In this document: piece by piece, positions 22,274 through 33,740 of the stretch
How the letters are laid out: each line of letters opens with the position of its first letter
How positions within the stretch are numbered: the first letter of the stretch is position 1
Source of the DNA: Atherinomorus stipes
Taxonomy: Eukaryota > Chordata > Actinopteri > Atheriniformes > Atherinidae
NCBI GenBank assembly: GCA_023101725.1
Contig: JALJCO010001315.1
Span: 186,001-250,000, forward strand
DNA: 64,000 nt
Reading direction: 5' to 3'
Notes under the pieces: model-generated
The model's input: only the letters and a program-made list of their open reading frames with translations
What the model was told of the DNA's origin: nothing
The model's database searches: none
Position numbers and translations under genes: made by a program

Positions 22274-22985
22274 CATAGACTGTATATAATTACTGGACGT
22301 AGCTTCGGTCTCTTCTGAATAGAGAAATGTGAAGCCAGGTGGGCGTGTCTTACTGTCGCCATCTTGCCGTGTCACGTACGTCGTCTCCAGGAAAATACTA
22401 AAATGGGAAGGCGGCCGCGGGCAAATGATTGACAGCTGATGTACTGTGGGCTAAACGCTAACTTAGCTAACACGAAACTAAGAGGAGCTAACAAAGATAA
22501 GGCTCCTAAGCGGCATGGTTAAGGTAAGACATGCTTAGACTTGCAATTCGCTGACTAAACACCGCCGTTGTGCGACTCTGTAACAAACTGAGACCTTATT
22601 AAGAGCAAAGAAGGAGCTAACGAGGAGCCTCCGGTCGGCAGGCGGAGCTTCCGGTCTGCCGCATGTCAATCATAAGGACACGCCCTTAATTATGTGTAAT
22701 TTGAAGAATAAATAACATCTAAACGAATGAGTTATAAAAAAATTCACCCCCCTCACAGTTGACATGAAGGTAAACTTGACCTAATAAACCTAAAATGATT
22801 TTTTGAACCAGGCTGTAAACCTGTTTATTTCTGCTGTGAAGTTGGCGTTTTTAACATGGGAGTCTATGGGGATTTGCTCGCTCTTGGAGCCAGCCCCTAG
22901 CGAATGAAGGGAGGATTACACTATTTGCAACAAGGAAGCGAGCTTCACTGTTCTGAGGCGGAGTTTGCCCCTTGGTCCAAATCCA
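22274..22985. repeat. probable teleost interspersed repeat
   Basis: The stretch opens with CATAGACTGTATATAATTAC and ACGTAGC and contains GCTAACTTAGCTAACAC-type strings and 'GGGAGTCTATGGGGA'. These resemble a repeat common in many fish genomes. Termini and duplication could not be fixed and there is no second copy here, so this is recognition by memory only. Confidence 0.35.
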
Positions 22986-23127
22986 TCTTGAACTAACCTC
23001 CAGGTTTATAATCCTTATGTTTAAAATAGACTTCAGATACTGTTACAGAAACCAAATTTCTGGTTCTTCACCAGCATGAAAGGAAACTATGTTAACTTTA
23101 TTTGCTCAAGAAAAAACTGGATTCTGT

Positions 23128-24297
23128 CAGTGGCGTCGCCAGCCGATTTTCCCGGGGCTTCAGCCCGGATGTTTTGAGTTTAGCCCCGGGTATTAATTTA
23201 CTGTTTAACTACCTTTTCCTGAAAAAAAAATCAGATGAAAATCCAAATGACCCAGCTTTTTACCAGCACTTAAACGCACCATCAATGCGCGAAGGTCCAG
23301 CCTAGCTCCTGTTGGTGTGGTGTGTGAGTGAACGTGTGTGTGTGTGACGTCCGAGGTCCAATTAGCCCCCCCCATCTGATGTCAGACGAAGCTAAAGTAA
23401 GTTTGTAAGCTCCGTGTACGCATGTGCAGAGGAGAGCAGCAGTCAGATTAAACAGCGCCATAAAGTATCTATCAGCAAATGAGAGCGGAGACGGACAGAA
23501 AATATGAGAGAAAGCAGCAGTTACATCCTCAGCTTTTCAGTAGAAAAGTAAAAGGTAAGATATCACAGTGTTGACTTTTTTTCTCGTTAAAAACAATATG
23601 AAAAAGTCCACTTGAAATCTCCCAACATAAAAAACGAGGCTGAAGTTAGCAGCAACTCCTTCTCCCAGCTTCTGTTTCAATTTGGCTTAAAGAGCAGTTC
23701 CACTCAAATAATTTTCTACTGACAACATTTAACGAGGTCCTGTGTAAAAACTACAACATTTACACTTTTCAAACTTGGACTCAGATGTTCTTTAGGGACT
23801 GTAGATTAATTAAAGCACAGATTCTGATTTGTGAAACCTATAAATGAGGAGAAAATGAGAACAAATGAGGAGAAGAGAACAAATGTGTAGGAGAAAAGGA
23901 GAACAAGTGATGAGGAGAAGAGAACAAATTAGGAAGAAAAAGAAGAGCAAATAATGAGATAAGAGGAGCAGGTGAGAAGGGAACACGTGATGATGAGAAG
24001 GGTCAGTGATGAGTCAAAGAGAAGACAAAAGGTGAAAACTGTATGAACTGTTATGTGTGAGTACAGCGAACGTGTTTTAGCAACATAATGGTCAACATTT
24101 CATTGTTGATTTTGTGGTTAATTATCTTTTTTAATTAAAATGACAATTTATCCACTCCATTATGTCTATTATTGTCTTCTAAAAGACATTTTTGTAGTGA
24201 AAGACAAGAGAAAAGCTTGTCTATTTTTTTTAAAATTTACACCTGGCATGACTCCGGGCTAAGCCCAGGTTGTCTTTTAAGGCTGGAGACGCCCCTG
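23128..24297. mobile_element. non-autonomous hAT element
   Basis: The ends CAGTGGCGTCGCCAGCC and GGCTGGAGACGCCCCTG are inverted with two mismatches. A perfect 8-bp duplication, GATTCTGT, flanks them (23,120-23,127 and 24,298-24,305). Subterminal CCCGG-containing motifs occur at both ends. It has no transposase. The length is 1,170 bp. Confidence 0.92.
23843..24040 (+). repeat. purine-rich degenerate minisatellite
   Basis: Imperfect repeats of roughly GAGGAGAAGAGAACAAATGA, on the plus strand, lie inside the hAT element. Units vary in length and base, so the array is old. Confidence 0.65.
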
Positions 24298-24305
24298 GAT
24301 TCTGT

Positions 24306-25698
24306 GTATAACCTTACCTACAGTGGGGGGAAAAAATGATCACCGTGGTGAATGAATGAAGATACTTCAGACTGGAGGGAAGGATGCATCTTTTGAAGCA
24401 GCCGAAAAAAACCCTGATGTAACAGAGAAGCACCTGTCTTCATAGCTGCAACACTGCTCTGTGTAATAAATGCTGGTGAAGGAAGAATATTCCAGTAGAC
24501 GTGACTGCAGTTCCATGTGAAGTCTCCAAATGTTGGTGGCTGAAGCTTCAGTAAACAGAAACTGCACACTGAAGAGAGAAACGTGCAGGAGGTCTCCCAC
24601 TGCTCACCAGTAAGTCCGACCTGCTTTATCCATTTCTAATGTAAATCAGGATCTGTAGGAAACTTAAATAAATTAACAGAATCTGTATGAGCTTTTAAAC
24701 ATTAACTGGCAATACAACTTAAAGGCTGAGCTGTTATTGTTCATCTGTAAAACTGGAAAAATGACTTAAAAACTGTTCTGAAGCCACTAGTCTCCATGTT
24801 TACAGAGCTGTGGCGGTTCCCCCACTGACGTCATGTCCTGCTGCAGTGAGCAGCGCCCCAGTCTGATAAAATGTGCTGAAATGCAGCAGTTTCCTATTAA
24901 CTCATTTATGCAGGTGCACTTCTATTTGTTACATACAGTAGCTCATCATGAAGAACATTTTATAAAAATGTCTATAAAACATGGCACAAATGTCAAAATC
25001 ATATCAGCACTTTAAGCAGTGACTCTCCCTACAGTTCTGTAATAAGATACACAGATAGACCAAAGGAAACTCATAGAATACATCTATGTTTTGAATAACT
25101 TTTCAAACACAATAGCATAACTTGCGAATTGCACCTTAATTTGCACAATGGTTGTTTTTCACCCTTTAAAATACAATATACTTGGAGTGGAGGGGGAACT
25201 TGTTTTGTTTACATTTATTCCAGATGTGAAGGCACAAAATGTAAGTGCAGACGTTATCCAGATAGAAGAATGTCTCACTGCTTGTACAGGTTGACATAAG
25301 TTAATCTGACAATCCGAACAAGCTAGCCTAGAGGGATTTATTTACACATGCCATTACACCACAGACATGCATCTGAGGGGTGTCCATTCTTGATACCCAT
25401 TCCTAAAGCTGCAACTTCTGGTCTCATTTCATTTAGAAAGGCCAACAATAAACATTGAGTTTAGTCTTTTTTCTTCTCCTTCTTTTCCCCCCAATTAAGT
25501 ATTAACACAGATAAAATTTTGGACATAGAACAATGTGATGGGTTTTAATGAAACAGGTTTGCAGTACAAATCAACTTCTAGCCTATAGCACACATATCTA
25601 CAAGAAAATGACCTGCACTTTTAGAAGTGTCTCTTGCAATTTGTATCATCCTTCGACTAAAAATGGAAAAACAAGAAACAAAAGTTTAAAATTGCTTC
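24306..25698. other. unassigned DNA
   Basis: No gene or terminal repeat was recognised. If the minus-strand exon at 25.7 kb is real, the part just below it would be its 3' untranslated region. Confidence 0.3.
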
Positions 25699-25847
25699 TC
25701 ACAATGAATCTTTGAGATGTGTAGGTGAGGAGACAGGCAGCAAAGCGTCCATTGGCTTGGCTCGCTCAGGCAGCCCATATTGAAAGCACGCCAGCACATT
25801 TACAGCATTAGTCACATCACTGCTTCTGTGTCTGCCTGACGGAGAAC
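25699..25847 (-). CDS. possible terminal coding exon, unknown gene
   Basis: On the minus strand a pyrimidine-rich acceptor (CATTCTTCTCTGCAG) precedes about 49 codons ending in TGA at 25,699-25,701. The predicted C-terminus includes RSSDVTNAVNVLACFQYGLP and ends SPTHLKDSL. The exon would begin in phase 1. The stretch is GC-richer than its flanks and looks codon-like, but the protein is not one I can name. No partner exon was found within the window upstream (above 25.9 kb). The open frame continues to 25,920 if no splicing occurs. It could be chance or a conserved non-coding block. Confidence 0.3.
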
Positions 25848-25920
25848 CTGCAGAGAAGAATGCAGTCGACCCATTTCTTTCTCCAAACCCTCCATCTCTC
25901 TTACTTGCTATGACTCTCAC

Positions 25921-27691
25921 CCTTTATAATAAGGTCAGCTGGGAAGCATTCATGCCAGCATCCATTCAGAACAGAAACAGTACATGTTAGAGTTGCAGGT
26001 AAATGAAAATTCCCCTGGATCCCTGAAGTCGCATAAATTGCAAACTGAAAGGTGGAAGGACTTTTACGGTTGTCTGTTCTCAGTGCAGTCATAAAAACTG
26101 TTTACTTTGGTAAGAAGTGGTTTCACTCTCTCTCACTTTAAGAAAAAAAAATTTAGATTTTCCTAACAGATTTATACAGATCTGTCAGAACACAGGGGCT
26201 TTTTTGGGTCTCTGGCTCAATGTTATGTGCGACGTCATCTTTATCTCTCTCTTGTTTTACTCACAGTTAAAATGTCAAAGATTTCCCTGTGATTGTTTAA
26301 TGTCTTGCCATTCTCATAAGATTACCCTAAAACACCTGTGTAATGTTAGAATCAACTACCACATGCTATTGACTAATCCGGCCAAACGCCACAACTAGAC
26401 CGTCGGCCATTGCGGGGCGAGTGTTTCTGTACATGTGTAATTATAACAGATGAGAATCGGACATTTTTCCTAACAACATGGAGGAAATCTCGAGGGACTG
26501 TAACATTTGTGGTTGTTGGAACATCAGTGGAAAACTTTAAAGGTCATAACATCAAATTTCACTTTTCTGGGGGTTTTGGGGTATGATATGATCTGTTGTG
26601 CACTGATGAGGCCATGTGAATATCCAGAACGAGTATCAAAGTTCCTGTTCATAATCAGTCAGCTTTGTCTCTCTGTTCAGAAACAGTTGAATCAGACAGC
26701 AGCTTATCATTTGACGTAGTTTCATCATGCTATGTAATTCAACTGCTCCAATTAGAGCACACTATCTAGCAAACTCAGTCCACTGATGTCAGTGTGTTCA
26801 TATTGGGGAGGAATATCGGACACTCACAGAGCAGAGGACGAATAACTTGCTGCCATGACGGAGAAAACGTTATCATGCTAGCTAATGCTAACAGAAACAG
26901 CTGTGGTGTCGCTGCGAGTTAATGACTCATCTGGGAGATATTGTGAAATATGACCTTATTTGCTCTGATCAGGGCAACGTTGTGACCACAAATAAAAACA
27001 GTTCAGTTGCCAACACAAACAGATCATGAAGACGGTGTCCTGCAGCTTTTAGTTTCATCTGCAGGACATGTGAAGGCTACATGGTCTGTACAGTCCTTAA
27101 ACAATACAAAAGCCAAATGATAAAATAGAGAAGTAACAACCTTCGAAAGAGTTTAGTTTTTAAACTTTGATAAGTAATCAAGGGATGTGCGTGTTATTCC
27201 AGTGTGGCTTTTAATTAAAGCCAGTCTCCAGATGCTCAGATGTAAAAAATAATAATATTTTTAAAAAAGTCAGAATACGTTAGAGATCTCTACATAACAT
27301 ACTTATAAGCTATCATGACCTTAGACGACTGTCCAGTGTTGTAAATCCAGATATTTACACTGCTTTCCTTGTTGGCAGATACAAGGTAATTGGGACTAGT
27401 TGTCCTTGCAATGGTGGCACCGCAAGATGGCACAAGATACAAAACGCTCGTCAGATTAGTCTATTGGAAAATGTAAATTTGTTTAAAAACTTGACTGAGG
27501 TTGGGTGTTTCCAAAATTCAAACTTGATCTCCAACAATAGTTTCAGGGTTATTCTAAAAGACAGCGGTTGTAAAAGAAAAAGAAGAGAGAGAGAGGAAAC
27601 CTGTGTATATAAAACAAAGTATGATAGAATAACAAAATGGGGAATGACCTCAGGAAAATCCTGTCATAGCACCAATCTTTGGCTTTGTTCT
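25921..27691. other. unassigned DNA
   Basis: No gene was recognised. Short frames at 26.1-26.7 kb have no motif. The stretch from about 26.4 to 26.9 kb has repeat-like words (AGCTAATGCTAAC), but termini could not be found. Confidence 0.35.
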
Positions 27692-27695
27692 TTAA

Positions 27696-28358
27696 AGGGA
27701 CTTGAGGCAAGATTAAGAAACGAAACTCGCGACTGGCGCTTCAGGTAACTGCAGCCACGAGCCAAGCCGTCACGGGAGTGTGCACAAACTGAAGCTATAA
27801 TGTTGTTTACCCACCTTTTTCTCCGTAGTTACTTTTTAGTGTCTTTCAGTTGATCTGGATCGTTTGCTGACGGCAGAATAATCCATAACTATCGCTTACA
27901 GTGTTTGAATTTACCGCGACCGGCTTCTTCCTATATCAAAACTGCGGATGTAGCGTCATTTGACGTCACGTCCGCATGGCAGAGCTGGAAAGCTGTAATC
28001 TTGTTTACTAAGCTTTTTCTACGTAGTTACACTTTTTAGTGTCTTTCAGTCGATCTAGATCGTTTTCCGACGGCAGGAGAATCCATAACTATCGCTTACA
28101 GTGTTTGAATTTAACGCAACCGTCTTTTTCCTGCATCAAAACTGCGGATGTAGGTCATTTGACATCACGTCCGCAGGGCAGTGCAGGAAATTTGGACACC
28201 AAATTGCAGCGCATTTTGCAGTACACAGCCTGTTCAAGGCAACGGAGAGAAACATGGGTGGAAACGTTATTTTTGGTGTTTAGCGCTTCATCACCCATTA
28301 GTGTGAAAAAAAAGGGACATTTATGTTTGTTTTTTTTTAATTCCTGCCTCAAGTCCCT
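27696..28358. mobile_element. TTAA-flanked transposon, copy 1 (complete)
   Basis: The inverted ends AGGGACTTGAGGCA are bordered by TTAA on both sides (27,692-27,695 and 28,359-28,362), as in piggyBac and Kolobok elements. The 663-bp copy contains two tandem units of about 198 bp. A second, truncated copy with a single unit is at 60,084. No transposase is present. Confidence 0.85.
27793..28190 (+). repeat. tandem duplication of a 198-bp unit
   Basis: Units at 27,793-27,990 and 27,991-28,190 share GATAATCCATAACTATCGC-like and AAAACTGCGGATGTAG blocks. The first unit contains a perfect cAMP-response-type TGACGTCA (27,961 region); the second has TGACATCA at the same place. The related copy at 60 kb has only one unit. 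Confidence 0.8.
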
Positions 28359-28929
28359 TTAAGCATCTTAGGTCCATTATTTCTCATCATTTCTAAAAGA
28401 AGTAAAAAAGTACACATGAAAGTGTAGCCCTGCCCAACCAGATTTTGCCATGGCTTTTACAGAGCCAATGATACACAATTCTCATGGATAAAGTCTCATT
28501 AGATGCCAAAAACCAGAGCCAGGAAGGCCAAGGACTAAAGAATCCCTGTTCAAGTTTATTGGACTGAATGTTTCAAACAGGAAATTCACAAATGAGCAGA
28601 AGATCTGAAAACAAACCAGGCACGCTTAACTGAATCTTTTCTGCGAGAATTCTTATGAACAAATTTGCTTTGAAGCATTTACACTTTCAACAGTGCAGAA
28701 ATTAAATAAGGAAAAAGCTGCTCATTCAGCAAACGCCTCCAGCAGCCAATAGGAGAGTAAAGGTGGAAGAAGACCCTACGGCAAAGTGAGGACATGGTTT
28801 ACTGCATGTCAATGGATACGTTCACTGTTTAACATTTCACCTAAATGAGTCATACCTGGTTTTACTTTTTATACAATATCCAGTGTTGTCCTGATATCCA
28901 CTTCTGAAAAGATTCTTAAGATGCCTTAA

Positions 28930-29965
28930 CTCATTCACTGCCAGCCGTTTTCAGAGCAGAGTACTCCATACTGCCAGACTTTTTGAGCATTTTGACTGAT
29001 TTTGGGAGATCCACAGAATATTGTGTACTATGCCAATACAAACACTGAATGTACCAAAGAAAAGTTTAGACTCTCTTCTTTTATCAGAAAAAAACCATTT
29101 GTTTCTAGCTTTTTCCATTCTTTAGTAATCTGCAGTAGAAGATGGGCTTGTTTCAGCGAAAATGCCTATTTTTGAGCAAAAAGCGGAGAAAAATTAGTTT
29201 GAAACTCGCCGTCCGATTCAAGTGGAAAAGTGTCTTTGATGACAATATTTTTTACTTTAGTAACACCTTCATCTTCTGAACAGCTGTTTACTTCTATGAA
29301 ACAACAAATACAACACTGAGAAAAGAGTTTTGGAGGCTAAATAATTATTTACCAGCTAAATAAGCCACAACAAGCTTGTTTCACAACAGAATATTTGGCA
29401 GAAACAGCGAGCAGAGACGTCTCCCTCCGCCCCTCCTCCCCTCTACTGCAGCTGCTCTGCGTGCACGCCACCCCCCCCCCCAACAACCGCATGCTGCAGA
29501 CTTCGCTGCTGTATTTCCCTCTATGGACGTGTCTCCGATCGATCGTGTCACTTTCTGTCACTGATCACTTTGTCCACAAACTTTCTTTCTTTATCCACCT
29601 CCTAAGCCGTTTCGATTACGACCGATCGCCATGTTCTCCCCCCCCCCTTGCAGAAGAATCGAGCACACTTCTTGGGCTAACCGGGGCTAACAGCCGCTAG
29701 CTAACAAACAACCCAACACAAAGCCACATGGCACCTCCTCCCCTTCCTGGAGGGTTTTTTCAAGCTTGTCTGACGCCGCCATCTGCTGGATTTGGTGAAA
29801 ACTACATCAGAAAATGTCAGATCATCTTTGAACTCTTTCACAAGCTGCACCAGATATTAAAACAGCTTCCCCAATTAAAACCCTTAATTAACGTGTAAAC
29901 ACGTGATTGGCAGTTAACGTTCGGATTTGAATTAACGTGGAAACACGTGAATGGCAGCGAAAGAG
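28930..29965. mobile_element. piggyBac-like TTAA element
   Basis: The ends are CTCATTCACTGCCA (left) and the complement of CTCTTTCGCTGCCA (right), with TTAA on both sides (28,926-28,929 and 29,966-29,969). The terminal pattern resembles that of the 20 kb piggyBac element. The right 80 bases hold two tandem copies of an AACGTG(T/G)(A/G)AACACGTGA(T/A)TGGCAG unit. No transposase frame was recognised. C-runs near 29.47 and 29.64 kb are low-complexity. Confidence 0.75.
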
Positions 29966-30129
29966 TTAAGAAAGAGCAACATCAACAGGTCCAGCTGTAG
30001 CGGTGCCTCTGTGTCATGGTAATCGTCTGCTGGGTCCATTTGTGGCCAAATCCTACTGCTGAGGCATGTCATGGAGGAAATGCAGGACTAGGCAGGAGAC
30101 AGGTAGACATGAGAGGATGGTTTATTTTA

Positions 30130-30500
30130 CAAAGTGATCTCAAACTCCAGTCTTAAATGAACCATTGTCCTGCAGGTTTTAGATCAGGGATCACCAAATC
30201 TGGACCTCTTAGGCCAGAGTCTGGAAGGTTTTCAATGTGTCCCTGTGCCAACACACCTGACTTAAGTTAATGAGTCATTGTTTGATCCATTTAATTGAAG
30301 TCAGGTGTGCTAGAGCAGGGAAATGTTGAAAACCTAACAGATACTGGCCCAAGAGGTCCAGATTTAGTGAGCCCTGCATTAGATGCATCCCTGCTTTTAT
30401 ACACCTGACTCAAACTAACCAGCCATTGTGCAAAGCTCATCAAGCTATAGGATTCATTTAATTTGAATCAGGTGTGTTGGAGCACAGAAACACAAAAGAA
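30130..30500. mobile_element. palindromic hAT-like MITE, copy 3 (interrupted)
   Basis: The left half (ATCTCAAACTCCAGTC, then TGTCCTGCAGGTTTTAGAT) and right half (AATTTGAATCAGGTGTGTTG) are parts of one palindromic MITE. Copy 4 sits between them. The right end is eroded. Confidence 0.7.
30185..30376. mobile_element. palindromic hAT-like MITE, copy 4 (nested)
   Basis: The 192-bp copy starts CAGGGATCACCAAATCTGG and ends with the inverted partner (CCAGATTTAGTGAGCCCTG). Flanking 8-mers TTTTAGAT and CATTAGAT match at six of eight. It interrupts copy 3 and is the same subfamily as copy 1 at 7.6 kb. Confidence 0.8.
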
Positions 30501-30577
30501 AAAAGTGCTGTTTAGGCAGAATAATGCACACCGAGGAAGCAATAACTAAAGGAAGTAGTAAGCAGGAATTAACGGCA

Positions 30578-30789
30578 CAGGTGTCAAGCTTAGTTTTTTG
30601 GTCTGCTATCCTGCAGGTTTTTTGTCGTTTCCCCTGCGTCAATACACCTCACTCCAATTAATGGGTCATTGTGAAGAAGTTGTCAACAAGCTGTTGGATC
30701 CATTTGACTTGAATCAGTTGTGCTGGAGAAGGTAAACAACAAAAACCTGCAGGATAGCATCCCTCAGGGACCGGAGGCTGACATCTCTA
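30578..30789. mobile_element. palindromic hAT-like MITE, copy 5
   Basis: The left part TGCTATCCTGCAGGTTTTTT faces AAAAACCTGCAGGATAGCAT on the right, and the ends are CAGGTGTCAAGCTTAG and GGCTGACATCTCTA. This is the same palindromic group. No duplication was confirmed. Confidence 0.7.
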
Positions 30790-31920
30790 AACAGTGGATG
30801 AAGCCCACAAGATAAAAACAGGAAATAAGACAGATGACAAAAAGACAACCGAGACTCGATATCAAGAATATTCAATTTTTTTTTTTTTTTTTGCCCACCA
30901 AATATGACAGACATTGAATACAAGGAAGGGCAAACAAATAAATGGAAAAGGACCATGCAAAGATGTCAATTATCCATGAGACTATCATGTGTTTCTATAA
31001 AATTGCTTTTCCAAACTAAATTTTAAAGAGAAACACATAAGTATCAAAGAAGAACCAAGACTAACACACCATTACATATTTTGTTTTTTGTTAGCATAAT
31101 GATAACTTTCATCCTTTAAAATATAAATCAACTTAAAACTTCATGGTCTATCACATCCCAAAGTGTCTAATTCAAAAATACACTTCACATTAGAAAAACC
31201 AAATAACTTCCATTTCGAGTTATTTCACTGTGTCACTAAATGAGCTGAGCACATGCTGGACTGTTTATGTCACAAAGTCACTTGAACTGTTTCTGTTTTA
31301 AAACAGCTTAATGGGGTGAATTTAATGAATTGTAGTTCTTTCTTAACAATGTGATATTGAGTTTTATTGTTCTTTCAGTCTCTTCAGTCTGATTAGATTC
31401 ATAGCCTCAAAATGCTGCTGGCAGGAACACTGCAGCTCTGTCAGTGCATCTATCTCTGCATAGTTAATCCATCATGCTGCTGTTGTACTTTACAAGCCTT
31501 TAATGTTTTAAGTTTGTGGCCAGGGTCCCAAATTCTCACAATTCTTTTGGCTGTATCAAGAGTAATGCTTCTTCACATAAATCATGTGGGCTTGGAAAAA
31601 CAGATATTTGTCTTTATTTTAGGCAGAGATCATCTGCTGATTCCTTATTTTATCCTCTGAATGATCTAATCTTTTAAAAACAAAATGTCCAACTTTGCAT
31701 TAGCCTCTGACACCACAACACTACTGTCTCACCAATGCACATGAGCAACACACACACATTTTCGACAATTCCAAAAGGGTTTTACACAACAGCAGAATTT
31801 AGCAATCCAGCATAAGAGAAGAAAGCAAGACTCAACAAGACACCCTAGATTGGCTGATTTCACATATGCAAGACTAAGGAGCGATTACTTTCAGCCAGAG
31901 TAAGTGATCCTGCTAAAATC
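30790..31920. other. unassigned AT-rich DNA
   Basis: It contains a T-run near 30.88 kb and otherwise no recognisable gene or repeat ends. Confidence 0.35.
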
Positions 31921-32700
31921 TAGGGCAGCCAAGTCTAAGACTGCAACTTTTGGATCCCTTCAATACACCTGAATCAAATGGATCGCTCACTACCAGACCT
32001 CTGCAGAGCTGAATTGAAGAGAGAATTCACCAAAGGCCATGTCCCCATGAAGTCAAAACGAACCGAAACGCTCATATTTTCCAGACTGTTTGTCTTAAAG
32101 ATGGGGACGTAAAATAAATGTGATCGAACACATGAATGCATGGAAACGCTGAAAAATATATGCCAGGCCTGTAAGTGGCGCTGTGGTGCTAAAGTAAAAA
32201 TAGGCAAAAACGGGTGATAAAATACTGGACATGCGCAGAAATATGTATACAACGTTAAACAACCAAACCGAATGCTCCAATCTATGGTTGTGATCCGCCA
32301 GAAACCCCCAAAAAGAAGAAGGTTGAACAACCAAACCGAAAAGATGGCGGCAAGTACGAATGGGCATACTGGTACGAGCAGCAACCATTCAACCCTGTAC
32401 AGCGCCACTGTTGTTGTGATGCTGAGTGTAGTGCATGCGTGTTTAGAGGCAAAGCTATGACACATGCATGTAAGAAAAAAAATGCGGTCAGAGCTTAAAG
32501 CTAAAGATTCAACATCCTCCCACCCTGAAGGCTTGATAAAAAAAGATTGTTTACAGAATCCCGAAATGCCGGCTTCATATGGATGATTTGGGCTGGTTTG
32601 GTGAAAAATTTTTGAATTTAGGCCAGAGTTTGACTTCGTGTGGAGGGGGCCTAAAAGTTGCAGAATTGTGGCTCACAAGGACTGGACTTGGCCACCCCTG
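31921..32700. mobile_element. larger hAT-like relative of the palindromic MITEs
   Basis: The ends TAGGGCAGCCAAGTC and GACTTGGCCACCCCTG are inverted with changes. Probable 8-mers CTAAAATC and CTAATTTC outside the ends match at six of eight if the right end includes TA. The interior (about 32,030-32,580) has facing copies of TGGCGCTGT/ACAGCGCCA and of CGAAACG/CGGTTTG-type words. A 163-codon minus open frame at 31,974-32,465 reads cysteine- and phenylalanine-rich sequence without a motif and is most likely chance inside repeat DNA. Confidence 0.6.
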
Positions 32701-32889
32701 TACTAATTTCTCATTGATAGCTACAGTACATCATCTTCAAATGAGCAAGAAGTTGATCACAGTTTAAATGATACAGACATGGAAAAGTTGCACGTTTCAA
32801 TTTTGTCTTTAAATGAGCAACAGATGATACATGATGCTTATGATGGATTAAAGGACCCATATTATGGAAATTGACTTTTGTAAGTGCTG

Positions 32890-32948
32890 AGAGGGGGGGG
32901 GGGGGGGGAGAGAGAGAGAGAGAGAGGGGGGGGGAGAGAGAGAGAGAA
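32890..32948 (+). repeat. G-run and AG microsatellite
   Basis: About 18 G, then (AG)n, then another nine G and (AG)n. An A-run follows at 33,097-33,116. Confidence 0.95.
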
Positions 32949-33199
32949 ATGGTCTCTTTCCCCAGCTACTGACGAGATATTCCATCAATGAGGTCCCAAC
33001 GCTTCCCTGCCACTGACGAGATTTTTCCGGCAATCTGGGTTTCATGTAGAGGGTGTTGTTGTAGACCACGTGACTAACAAGGTCACTCTTGATTTGAAAA
33101 AAAAAAAAAAAAAAAAGAAAAGCTGCTCTTCCAGGAACAGGGTGGGAGGGGCTAAGTGTTTTTGAACACAAACAAACCTATCCCATAGTAACGTACAAC

Positions 33200-33733
33200 T
33201 TGCAGCTGCAACACTTCCTCACACTTCCAATTGAAAATGCCACAGAAAACATACTCCGCAGAAGAAGCCCTGAAAATAATTATCGGACAGACTCAGACAA
33301 CTCAATCTTTGATTTGATATCAGAAAAAAGTGAGGATGAAAGCAACAGAGAAAAGAGAGACGAGAGATGCGTCGGCGACAAAGAGGAGGAAGAGATTCGA
33401 CGAGAGGGCTTGGTCGGAGTCGAGGTACAGGTCGGAGGTGCTGATGAGGAAGATGCTCGCGGCGAGGAACACAACAATGGGAGAGACAGTGAAGGTGAGA
33501 AAGACGGGATAATACACCGAGTTGTCATCTTGACAGCCTTAGTTTTGGTGAAGATGCATTGGATCCAGATTGGAGAAATCCAAGGCAGAGATCTCTTTCT
33601 TTGCTCTCAAAAGCCAGAGGTGGAAGAGGTAAGACTTTTTATTTGCATTATAAATACATTGATGGATGGATCGATGCGCAGATTGACAGGTACACTGGGA
33701 AAAGTACGGACAGACAGACGATGTAAAAAGTAG
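33200..33733 (+). pseudogene. acidic/basic ORF, possible piggyBac-like N-terminus
   Basis: A 177-codon frame includes TDSDNSIFDLISEKSEDESN followed by a run of E, R and D. An alternative frame starts at an ATG at 33,237 and reads MPQKTYSAEEALKIII. The pairing of an 'SAEEAL' start with an acidic serine/aspartate stretch resembles the N-terminal region of piggyBac-derived proteins, but the two pieces are in different frames. There is no catalytic domain, and low-complexity composition alone could explain the open frame. Function cannot be assigned. Confidence 0.35.
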
Positions 33734-33740
33734 GACAGTT

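Larger units (their letters stand above)
32852..33740 (+). mobile_element. TTAA-type element, left end with acidic-protein relic
   Basis: The left end AGGACCCATATTATGG follows TTAA (32,848-32,851) and resembles a common fish TTAA MITE. Its right end was not found. Downstream lie a G/AG low-complexity tract, an A18-plus run, and a coding-like block at 33,237-33,628 with a good donor (AAGAG then GTAAGA). The identity of the whole as one element is inference. Confidence 0.4.

Noticed and set aside
27793..28190. Two-unit tandem repeat as a satellite
   Set aside because: It lies wholly inside one transposon and has only two units.
31974..32465. 163-codon minus open frame
   Set aside because: It lies inside a hAT-like element with facing repeats, has no motif, and overlaps other open frames; chance in repeat DNA is the better reading.
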